Positions 1 to 8,310 of a stretch of 64,000 nt of DNA are shown piece by piece (position 1 is the stretch's first letter; each line of letters begins with the position of its first letter). Both the position numbers and the translations under genes were made by a program. The DNA comes from Dyella_B nitratireducens (GTDB lineage: Bacteria; Pseudomonadota; Gammaproteobacteria; Xanthomonadales; Rhodanobacteraceae), in contig NZ_CP064032.1 of NCBI RefSeq assembly GCF_049532905.1, forward strand, positions 2,294,001-2,358,000. The letters run 5' to 3'. The notes beneath the pieces were generated by a model. It worked only from the letters and a program-made list of their open reading frames with translations, was not told the origin of the DNA and ran no database searches.

Positions 1-47
1 AAAAACTGACCTAGCTTGTACTGGTCTTCGACGATCAGGACTTTCAT
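1..47 (-). CDS. Response regulator, N-terminal tip only (partial)
   Basis: Reading leftward from an ATG whose complement lies at 45-47, the frame is open to the window edge and gives MKVLIVEDQYKLGQF. This is the first beta strand and acidic pocket (ED) of a CheY-like receiver domain, the usual start of a two-component response regulator. Only 15 residues are visible, so the output domain (for example OmpR-type) cannot be named. The gene diverges from the MFS transporter. The identification rests on this short motif and is moderately secure. Confidence 0.6.
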   Translation of the reverse strand, partial: MKVLIVEDQYKLGQF

Positions 48-316
48 TGACAAGACCCGTCACCCTGTACGGTGATTGAGTCTACGCCAAACAACAGCGC
101 TTGCTTGACGCGACGCACAAGCTCGCTTCACGACGCGCGCTTACCTGAAAATTTTTTAAGGAAGCTTTCATGGCCGCGACAGGAAGCGGTTCTATGGTCA
201 TGGTGCAGAGCCCTTATCCCGGCGAGCCACGACCATCGACGATGCTGAAATTCAATGCTCACCCGGAATGCTTTTTAATGCACAGTGTCAGCTCAAACCA
301 ACGCATCGAGGTCCTC

Positions 317-1786
317 ATGAAGTTATCGGCAGGCACATCCGCGCAAACCGACCCTGCCCCTGGCGTGGAAAAACGGCCGGATACCGTGGCAGCGAGCACA
401 TCGGCCACGATCGCCGCGCGCCTCGACCGGCTGCCTGCCTCACGCACATTGTGGAAAATCATCGCGCTGATTTCCCTGGGTGGCTTGTTCGAATACTACG
501 ATTTGTTCTTCACCGGCTATGTCGCGCCAGGCATGGCCAAGTCCGGGCTGTTTTCGCCGGACTCCCTGGGCGTGTTCGCCAGCCTCGCCGGTATCAAGGT
601 GGCCGGATTCGGCACCTTCATCTTCTGCACCTTCGCGGGCTTGTGGGTGGGCGTGGCGTTTTTGAGCCAGCTTGCCGATCGCTACGGCCGACGCCCGGTG
701 TTTACGTGGTCATTGGTCTGGTACGTCTGCAGCACCACCATCATGGCCTTCCAGCATACCGGCGAACTGCTCAACCTCTGGCGCTTCATCGCCGGCGTCG
801 GCTTCGGCGTGCAGCTTGTCACCATCGATACCTATATTTCCGAACTCACACCACTCGCATTGCGCGGCCGCGCCTTCTCGCTCAACCAGTTCGTGTCACT
901 GGGCATCGTGCCGGTGGTGGCCTTGTTCGCCTGGCTGCTAGTGCCGACGGCGCCGTTCGGATGGGATGGCTGGCGCTGGGTGGTGCTGATCGGCTCGGCC
1001 GGTGCCACCGTGGCGTGGTTTCTTATCCGCCAAGTACCGGAGAGCCCGCGCTGGCTCGCGCTGCATGGACGCATCAAGGAAGCCGACACGATCACCGCCG
1101 GCATCGAGCGCCAGGTTGCAACGGAAACGGGCAGACCTCTTCCGCCAGTCCATGCCGAAGCGCCGGAGGAAGAAAGCGTGGGCCGGTTCCGGGAAATCTT
1201 TGCAGCACATTATTGGCGCCGCACCGTCATGTTGTCGGTGTTCAACATGGCGCAGGTGATCGGCTTCTACGGCTTCGCCGCATGGGTGCCGACGTTGCTG
1301 ATCGCACGCGGCATCAACATCACGCACAGCCTGCAGTATTCCTTCATCATCGCCATCGCCAATCCATTCGGCCCGCTGGTTGGCACCTACTTTGCCGATT
1401 ACCTGGAAAGGAAAACACAGATCATCCTGGGCCTGGCTGTGATGGGCGTGGCGATGCTCGGCTTCGCACAGGCCACATCGCCCGTGGTACTGATCACGCT
1501 TGGCGTGGTGTTCACGCTTGCCGCCAACATCATGTCCTACGCCTATCACAACTATCAGGCTGAGCTGTATCCCACCCGGATTCGTGCGCGTGCGGTTGGC
1601 TTTGTGTATTCATGGAGCCGCTTTGCTGCTGCGTTTGCAGGGCTGGCGGTTGGTTATTTCCTCGAGCTTGGCGGTGCACTCGCTGTCGCCACCTTCATTG
1701 CGATAGCGATGGTGGTGGGCATTACCGTTATCGGTGTCTTTGGGCCTTCGACGAAGGGCATTGCGCTGGAAAGAATCAACCATTGA
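317..1786 (+). CDS. MFS transporter, metabolite:H+ symporter type
   Basis: A 489-residue inner-membrane transporter of the major facilitator superfamily (sugar/other transporter branch). Several hydrophobic segments begin near residue 46. The loop 2-3 signature DRYGRRP is at 121-127, PESPRWL after helix 6 is at 241-247, and a mirrored ELYPTRIRA motif lies in the C-terminal half. A longer frame starts at 170 behind AAGGAAG. Its extra 49 residues use poorer codons and look unlike the family, while the ATG at 317 has GAGG five bases upstream and gives the usual hydrophilic leader. I therefore prefer 317. The substrate cannot be deduced; such proteins carry sugars, aromatic acids or small carboxylates. 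No catabolic genes sit beside it. Confidence 0.85.
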   Translation: MKLSAGTSAQTDPAPGVEKRPDTVAASTSATIAARLDRLPASRTLWKIIALISLGGLFEYYDLFFTGYVAPGMAKSGLFSPDSLGVFASLAGIKVAGFGTFIFCTFAGLWVGVAFLSQLADRYGRRPVFTWSLVWYVCSTTIMAFQHTGELLNLWRFIAGVGFGVQLVTIDTYISELTPLALRGRAFSLNQFVSLGIVPVVALFAWLLVPTAPFGWDGWRWVVLIGSAGATVAWFLIRQVPESPRWLALHGRIKEADTITAGIERQVATETGRPLPPVHAEAPEEESVGRFREIFAAHYWRRTVMLSVFNMAQVIGFYGFAAWVPTLLIARGINITHSLQYSFIIAIANPFGPLVGTYFADYLERKTQIILGLAVMGVAMLGFAQATSPVVLITLGVVFTLAANIMSYAYHNYQAELYPTRIRARAVGFVYSWSRFAAAFAGLAVGYFLELGGALAVATFIAIAMVVGITVIGVFGPSTKGIALERINH

Positions 1787-1812
1787 GGTAGGTTGTCGCG
1801 CCGATACGGCGT

Positions 1813-1886
1813 GTAGGTTGGGGTGAAAACCCCAACGTTGCCATGCCTGCATAGATCTCGATGTTGGGGTTTGCACCCCAACCTAC
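1813..1886. repeat. REP-like palindrome, family 1 (copy A)
   Basis: The arms GTAGGTTGGGGTG and CACCCCAACCTAC are separated by inner repeats (ACCCCAAC and GTTGGGGT), making a long imperfect hairpin. The same unit recurs at 17173-17246 and, interrupted, at 62076-62383. The stop codon of the leftward flavin oxidoreductase gene (1883-1885) lies inside the right arm. The hairpin separates two convergent genes and may end transcription from both. Confidence 0.8.
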
Positions 1887-2872
1887 GGGAGCATCTCGCG
1901 CGCCTGCATCGCCCACTCAAACGACCGCTTCCGCGCCGCATGATCAAAAATATTCGCCGTCACCATCAACTCATCCGGCCGATGCCGTGCGATAAACGCC
2001 GCCAAGCCGTCCCGCACCATATCCCGATCACCCACGACGGCGCAGGCCAGCGCACGCTCCACCATGGCCTTCTCATGCGGCGCCCAATACGCATCCATAT
2101 CGTCAATCGGCGGCGGAATCAGTCCAGGTCGCCCACGCCGCAAATTGACGAAGCTTTGCTGCTGCGACGTAAACAAGCGCCGTGCCTCACCATCCGTTTC
2201 AGCAACCACTACGTTGACACCAAGCATGGCGTACGGCTTTTCCAGACGCGCAGAAGGCTTGAAATCGCGTCGATAAAGCATCAGTGCCTCATCCATCGCA
2301 TCCGGAGCGAAGTGCGAGGCGAAGGCGAACGGCAAACCCCGTGCAGCCGCGAGTTGCGCGCTGAACAAGCTTGATCCCAACAGCCACACCGGCACCTCAA
2401 TCCCAGCGCCAGGTACAGCACGCACAAGCTGGCTCGGTGCAGCAGGTTCGAAGTAGGCGAGCAACTCCTGCACGTCGTTGGGAAAAGTTTCCGCACCTTC
2501 GTAGTAGCGGCGCAATGCACGTGCCGTCGCTTGATCGGTACCCGGCGCACGTCCCAATCCCAAATCGATGCGTCCCGGATACAGCGAAGCCAACGTACCG
2601 AATTGTTCGGCCACCTGAAGCGGCGCGTGATTGGGCAGCATGATGCCGCCCGCCCCTACCCTGATCGTCGACGTGCCACCAGCCACGTGGCCGATCAACA
2701 CCGCCGTCGCCGCACTGGCAATACCAGGCATGTTGTGATGCTCGGCCAGCCAATAGCGGGTATAGCCCAGTTGCTCGGCCCAGCGTGCAAGATCCAGGGT
2801 ATTGGCGAAGGCTTGCGTGGGTGTGTTGCCTTCGATGACGGGGGCGAGGTCGAGTACGGAAAAAGGGATCAT
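1883..2872 (-). CDS. LLM-class flavin-dependent oxidoreductase
   Basis: A 329-residue luciferase-like monooxygenase (bacterial luciferase TIM-barrel superfamily, MsnO8/YhbW-like subgroup). Seen in the sequence: an N-terminal strand with FSVLDLAPV, then YWLAEHHNMPGIAS, RVGAGGIMLPNHAPL, and PGRIDLGLGRAPGTD, which carries the family's FMN-phosphate-binding region. These proteins use reduced flavin from a partner reductase; the substrate here is unknown. The start has no strong Shine-Dalgarno sequence. The stop codon is provided by a REP palindrome, so the extreme C-terminus was fixed or trimmed by repeat insertion. It is monocistronic as far as can be seen. Confidence 0.85.
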   Translation of the reverse strand: MIPFSVLDLAPVIEGNTPTQAFANTLDLARWAEQLGYTRYWLAEHHNMPGIASAATAVLIGHVAGGTSTIRVGAGGIMLPNHAPLQVAEQFGTLASLYPGRIDLGLGRAPGTDQATARALRRYYEGAETFPNDVQELLAYFEPAAPSQLVRAVPGAGIEVPVWLLGSSLFSAQLAAARGLPFAFASHFAPDAMDEALMLYRRDFKPSARLEKPYAMLGVNVVVAETDGEARRLFTSQQQSFVNLRRGRPGLIPPPIDDMDAYWAPHEKAMVERALACAVVGDRDMVRDGLAAFIARHRPDELMVTANIFDHAARKRSFEWAMQAREMLP

Positions 2873-3437
2873 GCGTAAGGCCCATGCAAGGAAGCTCCCA
2901 ACGTGGGGACGGTTGTGCGTAATGCCAGGGCTCCCGCCTCAACCGCGTGGCTGTCTGCTTCTGGAACGGCGAAGTCTTTTCAAGTTGCATCCATGTGAGA
3001 TCGATCACAAAAAAAGCAGCCACATAGCTCGATCTAACCAATTTTTGATTCCCACGCGGGATCGATCGCTAGACTCCCAACGGCCCGCGTTATCCAGGTG
3101 CGTCATTCCCAGGATAGGTACCGCACGGCTTCCCAACCGCCCGGGAAGCACCGTGCGGCGCAGCGAATGGTGGTCGGCATGTCGACCGTTCGCAGTACTC
3201 GACGTTTCGCAGGCACTCCAAACGGCTGCTGCCCATCATCTTTCGCGTTTCGGCGCTCAGGGGAAGACGATCAAGCCGTTCTACGGATGATTTCCATGGT
3301 GCTCGGATAAGCACGACCAAGTTCGGAGCCGCATCTTTCATTTGCGGCGCCGCCGTCATGTCGTGGCCAAAAGCTTTGCGTTACTGCCACAACATTAAAC
3401 CAGGCGAAGGAGCGCCACCGTATGTGAACTCGAATCG
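2873..3437. other. Intergenic region with one strong hairpin
   Basis: 565 bases lie between divergent genes and no credible coding frame was found. The clearest structure is at 3121-3158: arms CCGCACGGCTTCCC and GGGAAGCACCGTGCGG pair over 14 bases with a CA bulge. It has no T-run and lies about 280 bases upstream of the glycoside hydrolase, so it may be a leader structure or old repeat. I saw no c-di-GMP riboswitch consensus. Confidence 0.5.
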
Positions 3438-4415
3438 ATGAGAAAACTTGCACCCGTAACGAAAAAACTTCTTGCTCCACTTGCCGCATCCGTCGCTCTT
3501 TTTGCAGCATCCGCGCCGTTGGCGTCGAATGCCGACGCACAAGCTGCAGCGACCCTGAAAGCACCGATCTACGGCGTGACCCTGGATGATCTTTCCAACC
3601 TCAACGCCATCATCACCTCGCTAAGCAAACTGCCGTATCGTCCCACCGTTCGCGTGGTGTTCGATCCGGGCACCACCGCCGCCGAGTACTACCCCTCACT
3701 GGTGAAGCTGCACGCCGTCGCCAACGTGATGGGCGAAATCATGGACTCGTATTACTTCCCGACCAATATCAACACGTACACCGCGCGAACCAAGGAATTG
3801 GTCAACGGTTTGAACGGCACGGTCGACGTATGGGAGATCGCCAACGAGATCAACGGCGAATGGCTGCGCCAGAATCCGGATGGCAGCAACAGCGTCGTGA
3901 ATGCGGAAGAGACGCAGATCGGGCAGATGGTCGCCGCCGCCAGCGCTATCGTGAAAGCCGCGGGCGGCAAGACCGCGGTCACGCTGTATTACAACGATGA
4001 CAGCAAGGGAAACAATTGCTGGGAAAAGCCCCAGGATTACTGGAAGACCTGGCCCACAACGTTCCTGCCGGCCTCCGTTCTGCAGAGTACCGACTACGCG
4101 CTCTTCAGCTACTACCCGTACCAGGATTGCCCAGGATTGTCGCCTTCGTGGAGCTCTGATTTCAGTGCACTCGAAAGCATCTTCCCGAACGCGAAAGTGG
4201 GCTTCGGCGAGATCGGCACGTCCAGCACCGGCGCGCCCACGTCGGTACAGACGGGCCTGATCAAGACGTACTACCCGATGGTCAACAGCTTCAAGGATCC
4301 GAAGTTCATCGGCGGCTTCTTCTGGTGGTATTACGCCGAAGAGATGGTGCCGTACACCAAGGCATACTGGAGCACGCTCGATCAGACGATCGCACCGTTG
4401 AAGGTTCCGCAATAA
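3438..4415 (+). CDS. Exported glycoside hydrolase-like TIM-barrel protein
   Basis: A 325-residue exported protein with a Sec signal peptide (basic start, hydrophobic 10-30, cleavage near ADAQA at 33-36). The mature part resembles clan GH-A hydrolases. WEIANEINGEW places a putative acid/base Glu at residue 137 after Asn, and GFGEIGTSS places a candidate nucleophile Glu at 258; FFWWYYAEE follows near the last strand. The substrate is unknown. Its position beside the wecB-nfrB-nfrA operon, with a shared hairpin between convergent ends, suggests trimming of the surface glycan made there. The start lacks a clear Shine-Dalgarno sequence, but no better one fits the signal peptide. No family number can be assigned from sequence alone. 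Confidence 0.7.
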   Translation: MRKLAPVTKKLLAPLAASVALFAASAPLASNADAQAAATLKAPIYGVTLDDLSNLNAIITSLSKLPYRPTVRVVFDPGTTAAEYYPSLVKLHAVANVMGEIMDSYYFPTNINTYTARTKELVNGLNGTVDVWEIANEINGEWLRQNPDGSNSVVNAEETQIGQMVAAASAIVKAAGGKTAVTLYYNDDSKGNNCWEKPQDYWKTWPTTFLPASVLQSTDYALFSYYPYQDCPGLSPSWSSDFSALESIFPNAKVGFGEIGTSSTGAPTSVQTGLIKTYYPMVNSFKDPKFIGGFFWWYYAEEMVPYTKAYWSTLDQTIAPLKVPQ

Positions 4416-4436
4416 TGCGCAGGTAAGCGCAGCATG

Positions 4437-4471
4437 CGCGGACGAAGGTTCGCCACGAGCCTTCGTCCGCG
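4437..4471. terminator. Bidirectional terminator-like hairpin
   Basis: A perfect 12-bp stem, CGCGGACGAAGG with CCTTCGTCCGCG, closes an 11-base loop between the convergent glycoside hydrolase and DUF4434 genes. There is no long T-run on either side, so efficiency is uncertain. Confidence 0.6.
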
Positions 4472-4510
4472 ATGCCTCCTGCACGAAGCAAGCGTTTCGG
4501 GCGCCACGCC

Positions 4511-5413
4511 CTACCGCTTCATCACCCCCGCCATCTCCGGCAGGTAACGCAACTCAAAGAACACACTGTCGCCACCGCATGGTGCACGTTGCGCCAAGGC
4601 CGTGCTTGCGTTGGCATTGGGCAACGCCGTGGCACTGAACGCCTTGTCTTCGCCGATCTGGTGAAAAATCTCGAAGACGATGCCGTGTACGTGTGCCGCC
4701 GTGCATTGACCGACTGCATCGAGATACAGCTTGCGCTCGCCCTCGCTGAGATGCCCGGTTCCCGCGCCATCCTGCACCCATGCTCGTACCCCCGTGCGCT
4801 GCACGTCGTCGAGCAGTTCCACGTAGCGTTCCGGCGCCATATTGCCGGCGAAAAAGGAGGTGACATACACCGGTCGCGCTGCAATCCGATCGAGCTGGCG
4901 GCGTTCGGAAACCAGATATTCCTGCAATGCCTTGCGCGCTGCAGGATCGCGCCAGCGTCTATCGTCGATCTCCAAAGGCAGATACCAGCCGTCAATGGCT
5001 TCCACGCCCAAATCATTCACCCACCCATGCGCCAAAGCGTCATTGCGACGCGAGAGCGTGTGCAGATAGCCTCCCAGCGCAGCGGTCGACGCCTCCTGCC
5101 GCTGGAAGAAAGCGGGATCGCTGTTCAAGCCAAGCACGATGCTCAACCCCGCGCTGCGCGCCTCGCGCACGCGCCGCAGCAACCAAGCATGGCCTTCGGC
5201 ATCGCTGAACGCATCGCCGTATTGCGTCCATTGCACCACCAGCGTGTCGAAACCTTGCGCGCGCAATTGCGTGAAGAGCAGCGGCCACTGCGTCTCGGCG
5301 ACGGCACGATCGCGCAGCTGCGGCTGATAGATGATGGCCGTCGACGCACAGGCCAGGCATGGCGTGAGCAGCCACAGCAGCAGCGTGAAGCGTAGCCATG
5401 TGCGCATCACCAT
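4511..5413 (-). CDS. DUF4434 family exported protein, last gene of nfr operon
   Basis: A 300-residue protein (298 if the second ATG at 5407 is used) with a signal peptide ending near CLACAS. The rest reads as a glycosidase-like alpha/beta barrel of the DUF4434 type: FDTLVVQWTQYGD, GLSIVLGLNSDP, DGWYLPLEIDD, and YVTSFFAGNMAPERY, a strand-by-strand pattern typical of GH-like barrels. The start overlaps the nfrA stop (TGATG), so translation is coupled and it belongs to the wecB-nfrB-nfrA unit. Inferred role: processing or releasing the exopolysaccharide made by NfrB in the periplasm. The catalytic acids are not certain. Confidence 0.75.
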   Translation of the reverse strand: MVMRTWLRFTLLLWLLTPCLACASTAIIYQPQLRDRAVAETQWPLLFTQLRAQGFDTLVVQWTQYGDAFSDAEGHAWLLRRVREARSAGLSIVLGLNSDPAFFQRQEASTAALGGYLHTLSRRNDALAHGWVNDLGVEAIDGWYLPLEIDDRRWRDPAARKALQEYLVSERRQLDRIAARPVYVTSFFAGNMAPERYVELLDDVQRTGVRAWVQDGAGTGHLSEGERKLYLDAVGQCTAAHVHGIVFEIFHQIGEDKAFSATALPNANASTALAQRAPCGGDSVFFELRYLPEMAGVMKR

Positions 5414-8310
5414 TGCGTCCTCACGATCAGGAATACCGCGTTTCTATCACGCAGATAGGTGGTGAAGGCGTGCTGCCCTTCCACCGCGACGCTGAAACGA
5501 TGCGGATAAGCGTCGTAATGCGTTTCGCCGTACCACACGTTCCACTGCACGCCGAGGCCAGCACGTCCGTCGCGCAGATAGGTCAAGCCTTGCGAGCGGT
5601 CGATGCCGGTGTATTGCAGATGGATATATGGCTCGATGGTTTGTCCGCTGGCGATTTTGTCATGCAATCCGAACCGGTAATCGAGGGTGACGACGCTTTC
5701 TTTGGCACGCAGGTAGTGCGCGATGTCGACATAGAAATTCTGCGCAGGCCACCCCCACCCGCTCGCGTGCCAGTCGTCGCTAAGTTTCGGACCAAACGAC
5801 CATGAACCGCTGGCGCGCAACAAGGTGTCGTTGTGCGTATCGCGGCTGTTGTCGGCAGGGGTCTGCTGCTCCACCGACAGCACGATGTTTTGCGAGATCA
5901 GCGGTTTCCAATGCACACCGATACCAAGCATCGCTTCGTGCACCGGCCACACCGCGCCGCTGACGCCGCTGCCGGCAAACAGGCGCGCGTAAGCCGTAAG
6001 TGTATTGAGGTCCCCTCCGGTGAGCTGTGGGTCGAGATGATATTGAGCCTCCCATTGCGCATAGCTTCGATAGGAAACACCGGGCGCCACGGTATTGGCA
6101 GCCGAAGATACGGTGTCGCCCAACGACATGTCGGCGTTGAAGCTCCACGTACGGCCAAGGTTTTCGTGCAGCCGGCGCAGGCTATAGAGCGCGTCCTGGT
6201 CTTGCTTGGTATCGCTGCTGGTTCCGTCAGGGTCCACTGCACCGAATTGATCGATCGCCTGCTCATCGTAGAACCGCGCCCGTGCGTAATCGCCCAACCG
6301 CTGGTTCACGTACAGCAGTTGGCGGGTCAATGCCGGATTATCCGGATCCGCTTGATGTGCGCGCTCGAATGACACCAGAGCTTTCTGCGGCTCTCCGGCT
6401 TGCAGGTAGGCATAGCCGAGCGATGCGGCCAAGCCGCCGTCATCGGGAGCGAGCGCGCTTGCGTGCTGCCATGAAGCCAGCGCCTGTTGCGCGTCACCCG
6501 CCTGGGCTTGCAACGCGGCAAGCCGCGCGTAGTAGCGCGGATCAGGCTGCACATCGACGGCGTTTTCCAGATCCGTACTCGCCAGCACCGGATCGTGCGG
6601 CTCGTCGGCTTGCGCGCGCAGCCACCAGTAAGTCCCGTCCTGCTTTCCGCCTTGCGCCGCATAGGTATCCAGCCATGCGCTCGCCACGGCCGTTTCGTGG
6701 ATGGTGAGCGCAGTAGTGGCGGCAGCGATCAGATCAGCCTGCCCCATGTGCGCTGCCGGTACGGAACGCCAGGCCAGCAGAGCCGTTTCATAGTCCTGCG
6801 CGCTATAGGCCTGATACGCCAGCGCGCGTGTCGTATCCATGCTGGGTTTGCGCTTGCCGGCTTGCGCATAGGCATATTCGGCCAGGCCAGGACGATCCTT
6901 GCCATAGCAGTCGCCCAATTGCCGCCATAGCTCGGCAGGATAGTCCGGCGACAAATCGGCCATCACCTGGTGGATACCGTCGCAATCACGCAACGCACCC
7001 AGAATCTGCAACTGTGCAACACGCAGCGTCACACTATCGAGCGGCCGACGCAGGCGTATGCGATCGTCGGCCGAGAACAGCGCCGGTTGCTCGCCGGCCA
7101 ACACTGCCAGGCGAGCCCATAAAGCCGCCGAATGCGTATTGCCGGTAAACGGATACGCATCGAGCAGCAGTTGCTTCGCCCCATGCAGCGCGCCGGCTTC
7201 CATCAGGCGATAGCTGAGCGGATCAAGCAAACGATAACCGTCCGGTTGTGCGATCAGCATCTCTGCCTGCTGTTGCGCTTCGGCATATCGACCTTGCTGC
7301 AGATCGAGGCTGAAGCGCTCCTCGTGGAAGCCATCCGCCGGCAGGCGGGACAGCATGCTGCCAGCCACCGTAAGGTCGCCGCGCATCATCGCCAAGGGCA
7401 GCGCAGCGCGCGCCTGCCAGGCCGCATTGGCGGGAAAGCGCACCGTGTAATGATCCAATAGCGCGGGCTGGATGCGCCCTGCCATCGCCAGCAGATTGAT
7501 CCATTGCCGCTCGTCCTTCGCGTTGGCGAAGGTGGGCTGATGCACCGCCATGTACGACGCGAGCAGCTTGCGATCGCCACTGCTTCCCATCGCCTGCGCC
7601 ATGGACAGCTGCTGCGTTGGCGCATCCAGTCCGCCACGCGATTGCAGCTGTTGCGCAGCATCGAGCTTGCCCAGCTTGAGCAACAGCATGAACCATTGAT
7701 TGCGCTCGTCACTACTGAGCTTGTCGTGTGCATCCAGTTCGGCCAGCTGCGTGACGGCACGTTGGTCGTCGCCTATATAAATCGCCCGCTGCACCAGGGC
7801 ATGGCGCAAGCGGCGGCCTTCCGGACTGGCGGCGAAGTCGGGGGCATCAAGCTCGGCCTGTGCGCGAGCGAGATCGCCCGTCTGCAGGTCGCCGAAGCCG
7901 CGCTTGGCGCGGCATACGGGCCGGTTGTCGCGGTTGCAGTCCACGGCCGGCGAGGCGGGCGGTGTCATCGCCGCGCGTAGCCGTGAATCGTTCGGTGTGT
8001 AGCGCATCTGCTCGTTCAATACCGTTTGCGCTTGCGCGGCATGGCCGAAGTGCCGGTACGCTTCAGCCAGGTCCAAGGCTGTATCCACACTCTGCGGCGC
8101 AAGCTCGCGCGCACGCGTGAATTCAGCGATGGCGGTGCGCTCGTCGCCAACGCGCATGGCCGCATAACCCGCTTGCCGGTGCGGATACACCATAAAGTGC
8201 TGATAGCGGCTGCCGTCACCGGGCGACGCCTGGCTCTCTGCACACAGCGGCCAGGCAGGCACCATGATGAACAGCGCCAACGCACAACGGCTCGGCAAGG
8301 TCTGTTTCAT
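5407..8310 (-). CDS. nfrA: NfrA-like outer-membrane glycan export porin (phage N4 adsorption protein A)
   Basis: A 967-residue protein counted from the ATG at 8310, which overlaps the nfrB stop as ATGA and starts a clear signal peptide (MKQTLPSRCALALFIMV). A further-upstream in-frame start is less likely. Residues about 40-720 hold many TPR-like helices. The last 230 or so residues alternate polar and aromatic strands and end in VRTQW, fitting an outer-membrane beta barrel (NfrA C-terminal domain). In E. coli NfrA is the outer-membrane component for a surface glycan used as receptor by phage N4. Length (E. coli about 990) and gene order support the call. Confidence 0.85.
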   Translation of the reverse strand: MKQTLPSRCALALFIMVPAWPLCAESQASPGDGSRYQHFMVYPHRQAGYAAMRVGDERTAIAEFTRARELAPQSVDTALDLAEAYRHFGHAAQAQTVLNEQMRYTPNDSRLRAAMTPPASPAVDCNRDNRPVCRAKRGFGDLQTGDLARAQAELDAPDFAASPEGRRLRHALVQRAIYIGDDQRAVTQLAELDAHDKLSSDERNQWFMLLLKLGKLDAAQQLQSRGGLDAPTQQLSMAQAMGSSGDRKLLASYMAVHQPTFANAKDERQWINLLAMAGRIQPALLDHYTVRFPANAAWQARAALPLAMMRGDLTVAGSMLSRLPADGFHEERFSLDLQQGRYAEAQQQAEMLIAQPDGYRLLDPLSYRLMEAGALHGAKQLLLDAYPFTGNTHSAALWARLAVLAGEQPALFSADDRIRLRRPLDSVTLRVAQLQILGALRDCDGIHQVMADLSPDYPAELWRQLGDCYGKDRPGLAEYAYAQAGKRKPSMDTTRALAYQAYSAQDYETALLAWRSVPAAHMGQADLIAAATTALTIHETAVASAWLDTYAAQGGKQDGTYWWLRAQADEPHDPVLASTDLENAVDVQPDPRYYARLAALQAQAGDAQQALASWQHASALAPDDGGLAASLGYAYLQAGEPQKALVSFERAHQADPDNPALTRQLLYVNQRLGDYARARFYDEQAIDQFGAVDPDGTSSDTKQDQDALYSLRRLHENLGRTWSFNADMSLGDTVSSAANTVAPGVSYRSYAQWEAQYHLDPQLTGGDLNTLTAYARLFAGSGVSGAVWPVHEAMLGIGVHWKPLISQNIVLSVEQQTPADNSRDTHNDTLLRASGSWSFGPKLSDDWHASGWGWPAQNFYVDIAHYLRAKESVVTLDYRFGLHDKIASGQTIEPYIHLQYTGIDRSQGLTYLRDGRAGLGVQWNVWYGETHYDAYPHRFSVAVEGQHAFTTYLRDRNAVFLIVRTQW

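Noticed and set aside
268..1563. 431-codon frame inside the MFS gene in another frame
   Set aside because: Arg/His-rich shadow product; MFS motifs lie in the other frame.
2873..3437. Possible c-di-GMP (GEMM) riboswitch before the glycoside hydrolase
   Set aside because: Checked because of the nearby c-di-GMP-linked locus, but the conserved core and paired helices were not found; only one simple hairpin is present.
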